Positions 11,302 to 22,542 are shown, counted from the stretch's first letter. The stretch: 64,000 nt of DNA from Diphasiastrum complanatum (GCA_029204225.1 CM055096.1:41066519-41130518); one strand, 5' to 3'. Notes: generated by a model from the sequence alone, not told the origin. Program-made: numbers and translations.

Positions 11302-12385
11302 TCAGGATCTTGGCAAAAACTTGAAACAATGAAGATCTACATAACTGAGAAAATCTTCATCCTCGTATTCACGACCTTCCTCCAGGGTGAACACTTGAAA
11401 AAAATTTATCTCCTTCTCACTGCAGACTCCTTGTAGTGGCTCTTGAGGTATAGCCTCTAGGCTTATGATGAAAAGCGATACACAGTCTTGATGGCCTTCA
11501 CTAGATTTCTGCGTTGGTTCTGCTAGTCTCTTGATCGAGATATCGTCTTCATCAGAGAATGTATCTATGTTAGACCTTTGCTTTAGCAATTGCTCAATAG
11601 ATGCGACATCAAACTGAAGACAATAAATTGAAGACAGTCCACCATATCTAAGGTTTCGGTTCAGTTTACTACATCGGTTTGCGAATCGTCACATATGACA
11701 ATTCTCTTCCAATGACATCCGTTATCTGACACCTCGTTAGTGTGGATTGTAGTGGCAGAGCTTCCGACCATGGCTCTTTTGTCAGTGGGTTTTGTGATCC
11801 AGGTGTCAGAATCGATCTTAACTACAAAATCACGATTTTGCAGGACAATACGATTTTGTCCCTAGTCATGAAGAGCTTGTGACATTCTGAGCCACAATCT
11901 ACCTAGTAGGACATGGTAGGATTGGGGGGATTCGGGCAAGTCCAAGACTATGAAATCTAGCACGAAACAAATTTCTGCTACCTTGGTGTGTACTTCCTTG
12001 GCTATGCCTAACGGTTTCACACTGAATTGGTCAGCTAGTCAGATCGTAAAAGGAGTGCTTACCACATGAGTAAGTCCTCATTCATGGTGTGAGATGATAT
12101 TCACTCTTGATCCTCCATCAACTATGGTTGATTCTCATGGAAACCCCTGATGCATGATAGGGATAGTTACGTGTTTGGCATCTTTTTCCCATCCTACCCC
12201 TACTTGGTGGACTGGTTGTGATCCCACTACTTCTACATCTGGCACCAGATTGGTAGGGTGCGTCTCAGGTCTATTGCTTCTCGGTCCATCTATATAAGTG
12301 TTCAATCCTTCCCAAAGGGTCGGGTGCGTTTTGAGTAGGGTTCCTAACGGTATTCAGACATCGCTAGCAGTGTGTGTGGTCCTTT
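11302..12385 (-). pseudogene. second Ty3/gypsy protease region, heavily decayed
   Basis: Minus-strand translation shows a retropepsin block (VDGGSRVNIISHH, LADQFSVKPLGI, VLDFIVLDLPESPQSYHVLL, QNRIVLQNRDFV), clearly homologous to the 6860-8212 protease. Several stops interrupt it, including one just before the active site and one after SHHE. An acidic open frame (11,302-11,589) lies downstream where a protease-RT linker would be. No RT follows; the tandem array comes next. It is older or more mutated than the first gypsy copy. Confidence 0.75.
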
Positions 12386-12448
12386 TTCACCTCTTTGTTG
12401 GGTCCAACTTTTTGCTTTCGAAAGCCACATGTATACCATCCTGGTAAA
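12386..12448 (-). pseudogene. gypsy RNase H fragment, distal half of an interrupted domain
   Basis: Read on the minus strand after the gtaaa target site, the sequence encodes YQDGIHVAFESKKLDPTKR. This is exactly the continuation of the RNase H segment ending DASDY-stop-VSAVL at 18,447. The two halves are separated by the LTR element at 12,449-18,441. Similarity fades at about 12,390, where unrelated gypsy protease sequence begins. Confidence 0.8.
12444..12448. repeat. target-site duplication gtaaa (left)
   Basis: The bases gtaaa directly precede the LTR start TGTGCAAAA at 12,449 and are repeated at 18,442-18,446 directly after the other LTR. Five bp is the usual LTR-retrotransposon target-site duplication. 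Confidence 0.9.
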
Positions 12449-13257
12449 TGTGCAAAAAGTACAAAAATGACCAAGAGTGGATCCTAATCTGATCCTCAAG
12501 AGGGATTGGTTGTCAGATTACTTGATCTATCAATCTACTTGAGATTAAGATCAATCTAGATCAATTCTAGACACCAAATCCTAACAAGAACAATCATTAA
12601 TTGAATGTAGATGTACTTTTTGGTTTCACATGTGTGAAACAATGTCTGAGTATGGACTCCAACCTGAAAATCAAGTACACATTGATAGAACCTCAAAACA
12701 ATCAAAACAAATGTAGACAAATGGAGAGAATCACTCAAAATTGCTTCCAAAGCCAAAATTGGTGTGTCACAATGATTATGGCCAAATAAGCCTCTATATA
12801 TACACTTTTGGAGCTCGAGGTACTGATCATGCATCAGATCTCACACATGTGAGGATGCCTTGTCACCATCATGCAATTTCACACTTGGATCAAAACTTTC
12901 CATTTTGGACATTTTTGGTCTATTTTCCTACTATATGGAGATTTTCTAGAAGCAAAAACTTGCCTACTTCAGCTATTTCCACATGTGTGAGCTATCCTCT
13001 ACACATGGGATATGACACCTAACCAAAGGATGTGGCTCATGCAATCAATAGATTGATGCCATGTGTCATATGTCTAGAAAACTAGCTTTTGGCCATTTTA
13101 GCCACTAGAACTTGAATTAAATCATATGTACAACATATATGATTATGGTACATGACAAGTACACTAGTTTCACACATGGGAATAGGCTCCACACATGTGT
13201 GTTTATCTATATACAAGATTTTTGGCCTCTACCAAGCTTATTTTTGCATTTTTCACA
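12449..13257 (-). repeat. 3' LTR of the pol-less element
   Basis: 809 bp; nearly identical to 17,621-18,441 apart from scattered substitutions and a 12-bp segment absent here (present at about 18,118 in the other copy). Minus-strand termini are TGTGAAAAATGC and TTTTTGCACA. It carries several CACATGTG palindromes. Confidence 0.92.
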
Positions 13258-13266
13258 CTCCTCCTC
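13258..13266 (-). promoter_or_regulatory. polypurine tract GAGGAGGAG
   Basis: The minus-strand purine run GAGGAGGAG directly precedes the 3' LTR, the position from which plus-strand DNA synthesis is primed. The same run precedes the LTR at 61,357. Confidence 0.8.
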
Positions 13267-13408
13267 AAAAATCTATTGCATGGGTTCTTCTCTGCATCTC
13301 GACTTGCATTAGATCTTCTACCCTGTAAAGGTCCCCAACTTTCCTTGATGATCTTGAACTTGACTGCATGGGCTGAATTGGTCTTTGCTGGTTCAAAAGG
13401 TGTGAAGA

Positions 13409-13747
13409 TCAGCCAATGAGCTTGAAGTTGATCTGAAATAACCATATCCATGATAGTGCTTCTTTGATGTTGACATCTTTGATGAGCTTGAGAGCATTGC
13501 ACCATCCTAGCAACTCCAAAGTTGATTCCTTCCAATTTTCATGTAGATGCTTGACCTTGAGGCTTGCTCCTTCTTCATGTGCATGCTCCTTTATGAGAAA
13601 ATAAAGATTTCTTCTTGATTTATTAGGATCACAAAGATCTAACATCATGTTACCACGATCTAGAGAATTAGACTCATCCAAATTGGCAAGACTATGCATG
13701 CTGTAATAACAAAGTGTTTGCATCATATCTTCATGCTTGTTTACCAT
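13409..13747 (-). CDS. short ORF after the 365-codon ORF, unknown
   Basis: The minus-strand frame encodes about 112 residues (MVNKHEDMMQTLCYYS...), overlapping the end of the upstream ORF by a few bases in another frame. It is probably the C-terminal continuation of the same ancestral protein after a frameshift. No domain is recognised. Confidence 0.35.
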   Translation of the reverse strand: MVNKHEDMMQTLCYYSMHSLANLDESNSLDRGNMMLDLCDPNKSRRNLYFLIKEHAHEEGASLKVKHLHENWKESTLELLGWCNALKLIKDVNIKEALSWIWLFQINFKLIG

Positions 13748-14838
13748 GCTAATCTCAGATCCAATGAGGCTAAATACTTCATTATGGAGATATAAGTGTC
13801 TTTAGAAGATAATTCACTTACTCTCATAAAAAGTTTACAATTTGTCTCAATACAAATTTTCAAACTATGAATGAACAAATCACTTTTGCTCTTACATGAC
13901 TTAAGAGCATACATTTTATGAAATAACCATTTGCTTTCTAATTGATTTAAAATCAATTTCAACCTTTTAAGAACATCATCTATGTTCTCAAGAGAGACTT
14001 CATACTCAACTAGTATGGCTTTACTCCAATTTTGAGATGTGATGATGTCACTAAAGCAAATTGATTTATCAAATGACATAAGAGAAGTAAGTGTGTGATG
14101 TATACCACATGAGATATGCTCATCTTTCCCTTGAAATGTGAGCCACATGGACTCGACCATGTTTCTTGAGTTTCTTTTTGGAATCACAATTTGAGAAGGT
14201 CTCTCCTCCTCAATCCTTGGCACACTTGAACCTTGAGAAGGATTCTCCTCCTCAATCCTTGGCACATTTGAACCTTGAGATGACTCCTTAAGATCCTCTT
14301 CATGGTGCTCCTTTTTTATGGAAATCCGAGACTTCCATGTCTCATAATGATCACAACAAGTATGACCATTCAATATGCACTTCCTATGATTATCAAGATT
14401 ACTTATGCTAGAACCATAAGTCCAAAAATCACCACAACTTGGCATGATTTTTCCAATATTGAAATCAAAAGGTATTTCCATCTCAATAAGGCTAACTACT
14501 TGCTTATGGATATAAGTGTCCACTTTGGATGCTTCACTTATTCTCATAAGAAGTTTACAACTTGCCTTTAAGATGGAAAACTTACAATTTTCATCTTTAT
14601 GAATGAACACATCATTCATGATCTTATTGAAACCAAAAGATCCTTCATTATGAAGATATTTCCATTTCCTTGACTTCATAACTAATGTAAGCTTACAAGG
14701 AAAACATATTTTGCTATCTTTTAAGGCATCACCCTCAACTAGTATTTGCCTTAATCCACCTTTGAGATACAAAAATATCTTCAAAGCAAAATCGTTCTTC
14801 ATAAGTTGACATGATATCATAAATGAAACTATTTTCAT
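13741..14838 (-). CDS. 365-codon ORF of unknown function inside pol-less element
   Basis: ATG at 14,838 begins the longest uninterrupted reading frame of the element. The protein is rich in Lys, Ser, Cys and Ile. It contains a short tandem repeat (SSQGSNVPRIEEE, then PSQGSSVPRIEEE). A longer internal repeat has CKLLMRISEASKVDTYI near residue 95 and CKLFMRVSELSSKDTYI near the C-terminus. I see no transmembrane, transposase or enzyme motif. It lies downstream of the zinc-knuckle segment, where pol would be in an autonomous copia element. It may be the expanded tail of a Gag-like protein. Confidence 0.45.
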   Translation of the reverse strand: MKIVSFMISCQLMKNDFALKIFLYLKGGLRQILVEGDALKDSKICFPCKLTLVMKSRKWKYLHNEGSFGFNKIMNDVFIHKDENCKFSILKASCKLLMRISEASKVDTYIHKQVVSLIEMEIPFDFNIGKIMPSCGDFWTYGSSISNLDNHRKCILNGHTCCDHYETWKSRISIKKEHHEEDLKESSQGSNVPRIEEENPSQGSSVPRIEEERPSQIVIPKRNSRNMVESMWLTFQGKDEHISCGIHHTLTSLMSFDKSICFSDIITSQNWSKAILVEYEVSLENIDDVLKRLKLILNQLESKWLFHKMYALKSCKSKSDLFIHSLKICIETNCKLFMRVSELSSKDTYISIMKYLASLDLRLAW

Positions 14839-14855
14839 TTTGTGATTGCTGCTTC

Positions 14856-15300
14856 TTATTCTTGATCTTTGATCATAACAATACGTTTGAGCTTATCTAA
14901 AGTTCCAAGCAAAATACTTTCCAAGGACATAAAATAGATCCAAGTTACTTTCATGAAAGTGACATTTATCTTTGCATCTTGAACCAAACAATGCACTTCC
15001 AAATGAAAAATTTCAAAAGATTTGACATGTGTTGTGATGGACTCTTGAAAACAAATCTTGCAAGTCCTTGTGAGACTCCAAGCCTCATTCACCTTTCCAC
15101 AAAGGAAACACCTTTCCTTGGACTTGTCCTTCTTGTATTTGCGTTTCGAACTTGAAGCTCCATCCTTCTCCTCGGCCCCCTTGCTTTGGTTCTTCTTGGA
15201 TGGATTGGTCTTCTTTTTGTAGCATCTTGAGGAAAAATATCCTTCCTTGCCACAAAGGTTGCACTTAGAATTTGATTTGATTTGAAAACAAACTATACCA
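14856..15300 (-). pseudogene. Gag-like zinc-knuckle segment
   Basis: Conceptual minus-strand translation gives KSNSKCNLCGKEGYFSSRC, followed by a Lys-rich stretch (KKKTNPSKKNQSKG) and CFLCGKVNEAWSL. The first motif is a CX2CX4HX4C knuckle whose His is replaced by Tyr, a C-to-T type change. The lysine-rich tail is typical of copia Gag. The frame shifts before the 365-codon ORF. A normal Gag core was not recognised upstream. Confidence 0.6.
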
Positions 15301-15310
15301 CCAATTTTTC

Positions 15311-16124
15311 ACAAAGCTTAAAAATTAGACAACTAGATATTCACAAAGATCTCAACCATGCATGAATACTCAAATATGGACTCCTCCTCATTCTAGACAT
15401 CAAATGGGATCACAAATTGACCCTCACACTCTCACAAAGAAAGTTGAATAGAACTAATTTGAGTTTCATACATACCATGTCAATTTTTGCTCAACAAATT
15501 GAATTCAATCACTCCTATTGGATTCCACCAATTACTCTACTTTTTAAGACTTGGAATGAAATTCAAAATCAAAAGTTGTGATTTTTCTCACTAAGATATT
15601 GTGCTTCAAAGAGCTAATGCCACTTAGAAAGATTTGATCACTTAGGAAGAGACAAACTCTCCACCAATAACAACACAAAATGAGCTTCTAGATCTTGCCC
15701 TCTACAAAGGAAGGAACTCTTAGAAAATTGGATCTCTCTCTACACATTTTCCATAGACACCTTAATGACTCTTTTCAAACCTTACAATCACAAACAAATT
15801 TAGGGTTGAACAATGTGACTTGGATTTCAATCTCATTTCTAGAACTCTCAATTTAAGCTAATCTATGTCAAATTCTACAAAAGATTTGCATAGATGCTCT
15901 ATATGCACTAGAAACTCTCAAAGGTTTCACTTGGAGGACAGATCCAAGGATGTTTTCTAGCAAATTGATGCTTCTAAACTTGACCCTATCACTCTTGAGC
16001 AAATCTAGAGTGATGGTACAATGGATTTCATCCTCTCACCTTGCATATCACTCCTTAATCTATGATTTTTGGCAAAATCACTCTCAACTTCTAAAGGAAC
16101 AAAGTGCTCCTAAGTACAACGCTT
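15311..16124. other. internal region of the pol-less element, no gene seen
   Basis: AT-rich sequence between the zinc-knuckle segment and the inserted LTR fragment. A Gag N-terminal domain would be expected here on the minus strand, but I cannot see one in any frame. Confidence 0.4.
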
Positions 16125-17245
16125 TGCTAGCTTTCGGCCCCTCGACTGACGAAGATCTTCGCGAAGACGAACATATGGAGACACGAACCTCGAAGAGTGT
16201 CATGGGCACGAACCTCGAAGGGTGTCGCGAACACGAATGGTCAACGGCGACGAAGACCAACAGTTCGCGAACACGAACAATTGTTCTAGGATCGCAAACT
16301 CGCCTCCAGGACCGCAGACCGAAAAGGGACGAGGTAAATGAAACCAACGATGCAAACGAAACCCGTCCAATCCTCATGCTCCAGAGAGTACCACCAGAGA
16401 CCGCTCTAGGACACAGAAGTACTGGGATCTGACCTGATGACATAGCATCAGTGGATTCTCCTAGGTCGTGGCTAAACTGCCATTCTTGTAATTCTATGAT
16501 TAGTTACAGATGGTTAATCATTCTAATCCTAGATTTACTTAGAGAGACTGTACTTACTGAACGATACTTAATATGTATCAGAAAAGAGCAAAACAGTATT
16601 CAGTGTGAAAAACACGAAGTAGTGTCATACATTCAAAAGTGTGATTCAGAAGAACACACACACACACAGATGTGAAGAAGTCTGATGCTAGTGAAGCAAT
16701 CAAGACGGAACACACACAGAAGCTCCGCCTGCGTGCGAGAAGACATTCTGTCTAGGATCAGAAGATCCATAGTCCGCTAGTAGAGCAAGATGATCATCCG
16801 TGAGATAAGTTCATCCCTCTCACGCCAGCGCACTGCATGAATCTGCATGCAATGCACCTTGAAAAAATAAGAAAGAATCAATACAGATTACTTCCCAGAG
16901 TGCATGATCTCATATGCTGAATGCTTACGCTGAATTATTCGTGTCTGAGTTTGTTCTTGTTCAATCTTAATTTCCGCACTATGCTTGAAGTCTGTTGAAT
17001 GTTATATTAAATTGTTTAAACGTAGATCAGTAGTAACTGACTACACTCTGGAGGATTGTAAGAGCGATTAAGCTTGGAGTGTCCAGCGATCACATCTGAA
17101 ATCCATCCGGGTCTTTAGAGAGGTTAAGAGAGAGTGGCAGAGAGAGTCACGACAGTGTCTAGACAGAATCGCCAAGTAGAGGCGATATCAACGACTCCTG
17201 TTGGAACCTTCCCTTCAGTGGCATCAGAGCCGCTATCCCGCTATC
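16125..17245 (+). mobile_element. inserted copia LTR fragment with PBS
   Basis: A plus-oriented sequence unlike its surroundings is rich in cgaacctcgaag-type repeats, then contains ctacactctggaggattgta and atccatccgggt. It ends just before a primer-binding site at 17,219-17,233 (tggcatcagagccgc). The same phrases in the same order occur at 47,497-48,020, so both are 5' LTR plus PBS of one copia family. Only a few bases beyond the PBS remain before host-element sequence resumes. The exact ends and target duplication were not found. Confidence 0.65.
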
Positions 17246-17600
17246 GTGTCCTCCATCAACCCTCCTCAACTTCAACATTCACTCAAAAAATCAGAGATGA
17301 TCAATTAATGCACCTAATTCAAGCTTCAATTTTAATTTTTTGGCTGATCTAATTCAAGAACTAATGCTTGATTTTGCATTAAAAATCACTCAAATTGGGT
17401 ATGTATTTCTCAGTCAAAACCGGAGCTGTACAGCCTCACACATGTGAAAAGGGTTTCTACAGCCCACAACAAGATCTGGACCAAAAATTTTGAGGATAGC
17501 TATCAAATCCAACTTGCTACACAAAATTTGACTAGTTTCCAAAAAACTACTAATTTTGGCTTTGATTTGGATTACCCCTATCAATTTCAACAAAACCTCT

Positions 17601-17620
17601 TGTACTAGGCTCTGATACCA
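17601..17620 (-). promoter_or_regulatory. primer-binding site of the pol-less element
   Basis: Minus-strand sequence TGGTATCAGAGCCTAGTACA directly abuts the inner end of the 5' LTR. Its first 13 bases match the plant initiator-methionyl-tRNA PBS used by many copia elements. Confidence 0.9.
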
Positions 17621-18441
17621 TGTGCAAAATGTACAAAAAGGACCAAGAGTGGATCCTAATCTGATCCTCAAGAGGGATTGGTTGTCAGATTACTTGATCT
17701 ATCAATCTACTTAAGATTAAGATCAATCTAGATCAATTCTAGACACAAAATCCTAACAAGAACAATCATTAATTGAAGGTAGGTGTACTTTCTGGTTTCA
17801 CATGTGTGAAACAATGTCTGAGTACGGACTCCAACCTGAAAATCAAGTACACATTGTTAGAACCTCAAAACAATCAAAACAAATGTAGACAAATGGAGAG
17901 AATCACTCAAAATTGCTTCCAAAACCAAGATTGGTGTCTCACAATGATTATGGCCAAATAAGCCTCTATATATACACTTTTGGAGCTCGAGGTACTGATC
18001 ATGCATCAGATCTCACACATGTGAGGATGCCTTGTCACCATCATGCAATTTCACACTTGGATCAAAACTTTCCATTTTGGACATTTTTGGTCTATTTTCC
18101 TACTATATGGAGATCTTCATGGAAATCTTCTAGAAGCAAAAACTCGCCTGCTTCAGCTATTTCCACACGTGTGAGCTATCCTCTACACATGGGATATGAC
18201 ACCTAACCAAAGGATGTGGCTCATGCAATCAATAGATTGATGCCATGTGTCATATGTCTAGAAAACTAGTTTTTGGCCATTTTAGCCACTAGAACTTGAA
18301 TTAAATCATATGTACAACATATATGATTATGGTAAATGACAAGTACACTAGTTTCACACGTGGGAACAGGCTCCACACATGTGTGTTTATCTATATACAA
18401 TATTTTTGGCCTCTACCAAGCTTATTTTTGCATTTTTCACA
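17621..18441 (-). repeat. 5' LTR of the pol-less element
   Basis: 821 bp, the partner of 12,449-13,257. It contains the extra 12 bp (ttcatggaaatc at about 18,117-18,128) lacking in the other LTR. It is followed on the plus strand by gtaaa (18,442-18,446). Confidence 0.92.
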
Positions 18442-18446
18442 GTAAA

Positions 18447-19195
18447 GGACTGCACTCACCTAATAGTCACTTGCATCAGTTTCCACCAGGAAAGCTCTGC
18501 TAGGGTCCACTATGTGTAAGATAGGGGCTGTGGACACTAATATCTTCAAAGCCTCAAAGCTTTGATTAAGTTCATCAATAAATATAACAGGTGGACTGAT
18601 TTTCGAACGCCTTCCAGCCTTTTTCTTATTACCCTTTTTAGTTTTTCTTTTCGCATTCTTCACTCCCTTAAGAAGACTCGTTAGAGGCAATGCAATTAGG
18701 ACATAGTCTTTAATGAATTTATGGAAAAACCCTGTGAAGCCCAAAAAAGATTTAACTTTTCAGGATAGGCCAATCCCAAACTTTATGGACCTTATCGTAA
18801 TTGATCTCAAGACCTCGATCGGACACAATATGTCCCAAGCTCCTCAAGAGTCTTACTATAAATCAAAATGTCATCCAAAAATACCACGAGAAGCTTCCCT
18901 AGATATGGACAAAGAATATCATTCATCATTTGTTGGAAGGTTGTTTGGGCATCAGTTATACCAAAGGGTAAAACTAAAAATTCATAATGGCCATACCGAG
19001 AATGAAAACCAATTTTGGAAACATCCCCCTCATGAATTCTAATTTCATGGTAAACTGACCTAAGGTCCAATTTCGTGAAATACTTAGCACCATTCAATTG
19101 GTCCATTAAGTCGTCCATCTGAGGTAAGGGATAATGGTTCTTAATAGCGTGTGCATATCGTCTTGTCAAAAATTTGAGCAAAACGTCTGGCATGC
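18447..19195 (-). pseudogene. Ty3/gypsy reverse transcriptase and proximal RNase H
   Basis: Minus-strand translation gives IKNHYPLPQMDDLMDQL, GAKYFTKLDLRSVYHEIRI, LPFGITDAQTTFQQMMND and the catalytic VVFLDDILIYS. After a frameshift come FTGFFHKFIKDY, PLTSLLKG and ILHIVDPSRAFLVETDASDY, the start of RNase H. The reading stops at the insertion of the pol-less element; its continuation is at 12,386-12,448. The LDLRSGYH Gly is changed to Val. RT block 1 is missing because the sequence is joined to Gag at about 19,190. Confidence 0.88.
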
Positions 19196-19600
19196 TCAAG
19201 GGATTGTGATTGATTTCGGTGGACCTCCAACTGATATTCATTGGGTAAGTAAAAAATGAAATGCAGCTTATGAATCACTTTGTCAATACGGTTAACAAAC
19301 CGCGAAACAACTTCTTGGAAGTATTGCAGATAAACGTCCAAGGGTTTCGTCCCCATTTGCAACGTTGCAAATTGATGATAATACTCAAAATCATCGAGGA
19401 TTGGCATAAAGGCGGCCGACCTTAAAGGCTAACTGGGAATCATCCCAAGTAGATGGGACTGTAGCACGATCCTTAAGATCTTGCCACCATGAGTACACTT
19501 TTCCGCGTAAAACATAATGGTAGTAGCAATTCGAGAGCTATCTAACAAATCGTGCATGGAAAAATGAGATGTCCATCGATCAAGCCAAGCGAAGACCACA
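19196..19600 (-). pseudogene. Ty3/gypsy gag fragment fused to RT by deletion
   Basis: Frames in this stretch encode Gag-core pieces: a block with WW and TWDD, then LDDFEYYHQFATLQMGTKPL, DVYLQYFQEVVSRFVN and SLEHARRFAQIFDKT. Directly after these, RT block 2 begins. Protease, zinc knuckle and the first RT block are absent, so a deletion of more than 1 kb joined gag to RT at about 19,150-19,190. Frameshifts lie near 19,420. Confidence 0.7.
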
Positions 19601-19707
19601 TCCTACTGTCTGTCCTTTTTCTCCCCAATGAAAAACTTCGGGAAAAACATCAAGTTGGGGAGTGTCTGCCGAGATTGGGACATAGCCCACGAATCGGTCC
19701 CCGCCCG

Positions 19708-19973
19708 TGATAGGAAAAATTCTCGACGGGGGATTGGTCTCGCTAGGAACCCCTACAAGGGAAGGGCCCACACTGCCCTTACGTGAGTGATTGAGGGATA
19801 CCGCTTCCAAACCCGAGGGCCATCTCAATCACCCCATGCTCCCCAGCCGATGAGGGTTTTCCAAGCCCCCAGAGGCACGGCTGCAAGGAGGTTTAACAAC
19901 ACTCTAGGTATCCATAGCTCTAGGTGAGGGTAATTAAGGCCATCCCCATTACACTATGGTTGCACTTGGTAGA
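19708..19973 (-). repeat. repeat block R3, copy 1
   Basis: About 265 bp containing gacgggggattggtctcgct, gaagggcccacactgcc and gtgagtgattgagggatacc. It recurs at about 21,497-21,765 and 29,062-29,330 within the long blocks upstream of the gag copies. Here it abuts the Gag/pol-type sequence of copy A directly, as a shortened 3' LTR of the same family would. Confidence 0.75.
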
Positions 19974-19974
19974 G

Positions 19975-20657
19975 AAAAGGGTACCTTATAATTTTCCTTG
20001 CTGGTTTAGCTTTTCAAGAACAACCGACCCTATTCGTTGTTTGACTTTCTTTCTCATCGGCGAGGGTAGTCTAAGCAACTGCCACAAAGTTACTTCTATG
20101 TTCAGATCATTTGAAATTTTTGGTACGCCTACACTTCCTACGATACTACTTAAACACACCCCTTTGATTTGGAAAACTGGTTGCACTGGGAGTCTATCTG
20201 GACATTTTTGCAGATAGCTGATGGACTTGTCTTTTGCAACTTGACGAGGTTCAACACTTACTGGTGTAGTGGATGCAAAAGCATAGTAGGGGTGTCTTCT
20301 TGCAGCTGGACTGGTTTTCCACATGTTGTTATTGTGGTTTAAACTACTCACGCTAGGCTTATGATGGCCGAACTCAGTCAAGAAAAGTCTATGGAAAGTA
20401 TCGATGTTGTGGAAGGTCCCTCGTTGCAAGCTATGATACCAACGTTTGGCAGCCCCGATCAAGGTAGTTGTGAAAAACATCATCTCATGATGTGGGTCTA
20501 TAATGTGGTTTATGAAACATGTTGTCCAAAAAGCATCAAGGTGTTCCTCGGCACTCTCAGAGGGGAGCCCATGGAAGTCTGGTGTAGATCCGCTTAGTGT
20601 GGGTAGTGCGCCCACGGTCGGGGGCACCACGATTGGTTCTGTGGGACGTCTTGCCAT
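19975..20657 (-). pseudogene. gypsy gag, copy A
   Basis: ATG at 20,655 starts MARRPTEPIVVPPTVGALPT. A Gag core follows (SAEEHLDAFWTTCFIN, LIGAAKRWYHSLQRGT, FHRLFLTEFGHHKPS). After PVQPVFQI the frame jumps to KGVCLSSIVGSVGVPKIS, which in copy B lies in a separate downstream frame (25,943-26,905). About 700 bp present in copy B, including a Cys-rich segment, is thus deleted here. The frame is uninterrupted, but the product would lack its nucleic-acid-binding part. Confidence 0.75.
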
Positions 20658-20814
20658 GGTACCTACTTGAGTGATTCCGAAAAAAATACCCTAATCATGG
20701 TCATGCGCAATCGATCTATCCTACCACATCTTAGTTATTCTTATAGGCCTAATCCTACTATCTACTTAATTGAATCTCTTCTGATTAGAGTCTGCATGGG
20801 TCCAATCCTGATTG

Positions 20815-21163
20815 TAATTCCTGTTTAAATGATCCCCTTGGCAAAACCGACAAACATGCCTAGTGGGTGTAGGTGACCTTCGGTTAAAGTTCAGCTGGAT
20901 TTAAATTGTCCTATTTCTGAAGCTAGGGTTGATACCCTCTCGTACATACTTAAGACACGGTCTCTTAACTCTTTGACTAGATCTCTTGCTTCGTCTTTGG
21001 GATCTCTAGGAGGCTCCAGTAAAGATTCTCGTCTCCGTACTAATCCCCATAACCAAGACAAAAATTCAACTGTTTTCAGACGTGTGGCTGACGATATTCT
21101 AAACAACAAGCCCGTATTAGTGACAAGGTGGTAAAATGTATACTCTATTTGTGGGATCAACAC
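20815..21163 (-). pseudogene. coiled-coil/zinc-knuckle ORF upstream of gag, copy A
   Basis: The frame encodes SWLWGLVRRRESLLEPPRDP, DEARDLVKELRDRVLSMYER and STLASEIGQ, a charged helical segment. It then loses frame before the knuckle CRFCQGDH, still readable near 20,845. Copy B (28,249-28,575) preserves the whole arrangement. Position upstream of the MARR gag is the same in both copies. Confidence 0.55.
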
Positions 21164-22542
21164 ACCTCATTGTGGGGCCACTTGCTGTCATATCATATAG
21201 ACAAAGGGCAATTCTTTCAACTATACCAGTATTTTGAGTAAAGGGTCTCTTGACTGATGCACTAGGATTGACATACACATGGCGAGACTCTCAGTGCTTG
21301 ATGGTGATAAGCGAAAATAGGTGCACTTGTGGCGGCGTCTGACGGGTCAGCTAACACAATCGACCAACTATCAACTTATGACTATTGATGGCCTAAACTA
21401 GATGTATACTCTATAGTCCATGGATATGGTAGTTGTCTTCCAAATGATATTCCCTTCAATGGATTTCGACTCTCGGCAGATGCACCAATTATAGGAGAAA
21501 TTTCCGACAGGGGATTGGTCTCGCCAGGAAGCCCTACAGGGGAAGGGCCCACGCTGCCCTTACGTGAGTGATTGAGGGATACCGCTTCCAATCTCGAGGG
21601 CCGTCTCAATCACCCCATGCTCCCCAGTCGATGAGGGTTTTCCAGGCCCCCAGAGGCACGGCTGCAAAGAGGTTTAACAGCACTCTAGGTATCCATAGCT
21701 CTAGGTGAGGGTAATTAAGGCCATTCCCATTACACTACGGCTGCACTTGGTAGAGAAAATGGTGCTTAAAATTTTCATAAAATGTCCATGAGCACTCAAT
21801 CAACAATTTTAAGGCACGCGAAATGAAGCTAGTACACATACACCAAAATAGAAATAGGACGTCATCTCTTTGTTACTTGTCGTGCAACGTGGGGGTGCCA
21901 ATTATATGCGCCGCCTTGTTTGATAGGCGGTGGTATTTTGCCAAGCGTCATGCCTAGGTATTTCGCTAGGCAATTCCAACGATGGAGGTGACTACAATGG
22001 CCCCTACCCGAGGTGGTGTATTTCAACCACGTATGGTGGACGACCCACTCTTCTATTTCAAAGAGGTCGGGCCAGTGACTCAAGTACACAATACTGACTA
22101 ATTGCGAAGTACAATGTCAAACGAGATTTTGCAACCTAAACATCATACACGTAAAGCTTTTAACCTTCAATAGTTATGAACATAATATGAGAGGCCGCAA
22201 TCAGCATACTAGCGAACATGGTCATCATTAGGCAAACTCATATAAAAGAAAAATCAGAGTCAAGACAAATCTAAGTTATACTATACTAGCAATGTGAACA
22301 ACATGTAACACATAAAATCGAGCCTCATAACCCAGCAATCATAGATGAATTGACTAGTTAAACCACATTTCAAGAACATGAGAATTATACCTTCTGTGAA
22401 GCAGATTCGTTTTGCCTTCAAGAGAACCGCCGAGTCATGAGGCTTATTGTCGTTTGTTCGTGTGGATGGAAAAGCTGACATCTTGTCAACCGAACTAGGC
22501 CCGTGACTTGTGCATTTCTCAAAGATTGTCCCATTTCTTCGG

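Larger units (their letters stand above)
12449..18441 (-). mobile_element. complete pol-less LTR retrotransposon (LARD-like), 5,993 bp
   Basis: Two LTR copies (12,449-13,257 and 17,621-18,441), an initiator-Met PBS inside the right LTR, a purine tract inside the left LTR and a gtaaa duplication define a whole element transcribed on the minus strand. The internal part encodes a degraded Gag-type zinc-knuckle region and a 365-codon ORF of unknown function. No protease, integrase, RT or RNase H is seen, so it must have moved using enzymes supplied elsewhere. An LTR-plus-PBS fragment of a different copia family is inserted at about 16,125-17,245. The LTR start and PPT match the copia element ending at 61,357, a possible helper family. 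Confidence 0.9.

Noticed and set aside
20361-20597. Plus-strand ORF opposite gypsy gag (also 27,800-28,036)
   Set aside because: Exact antisense of the conserved Gag core; present in both copies only because Gag is.
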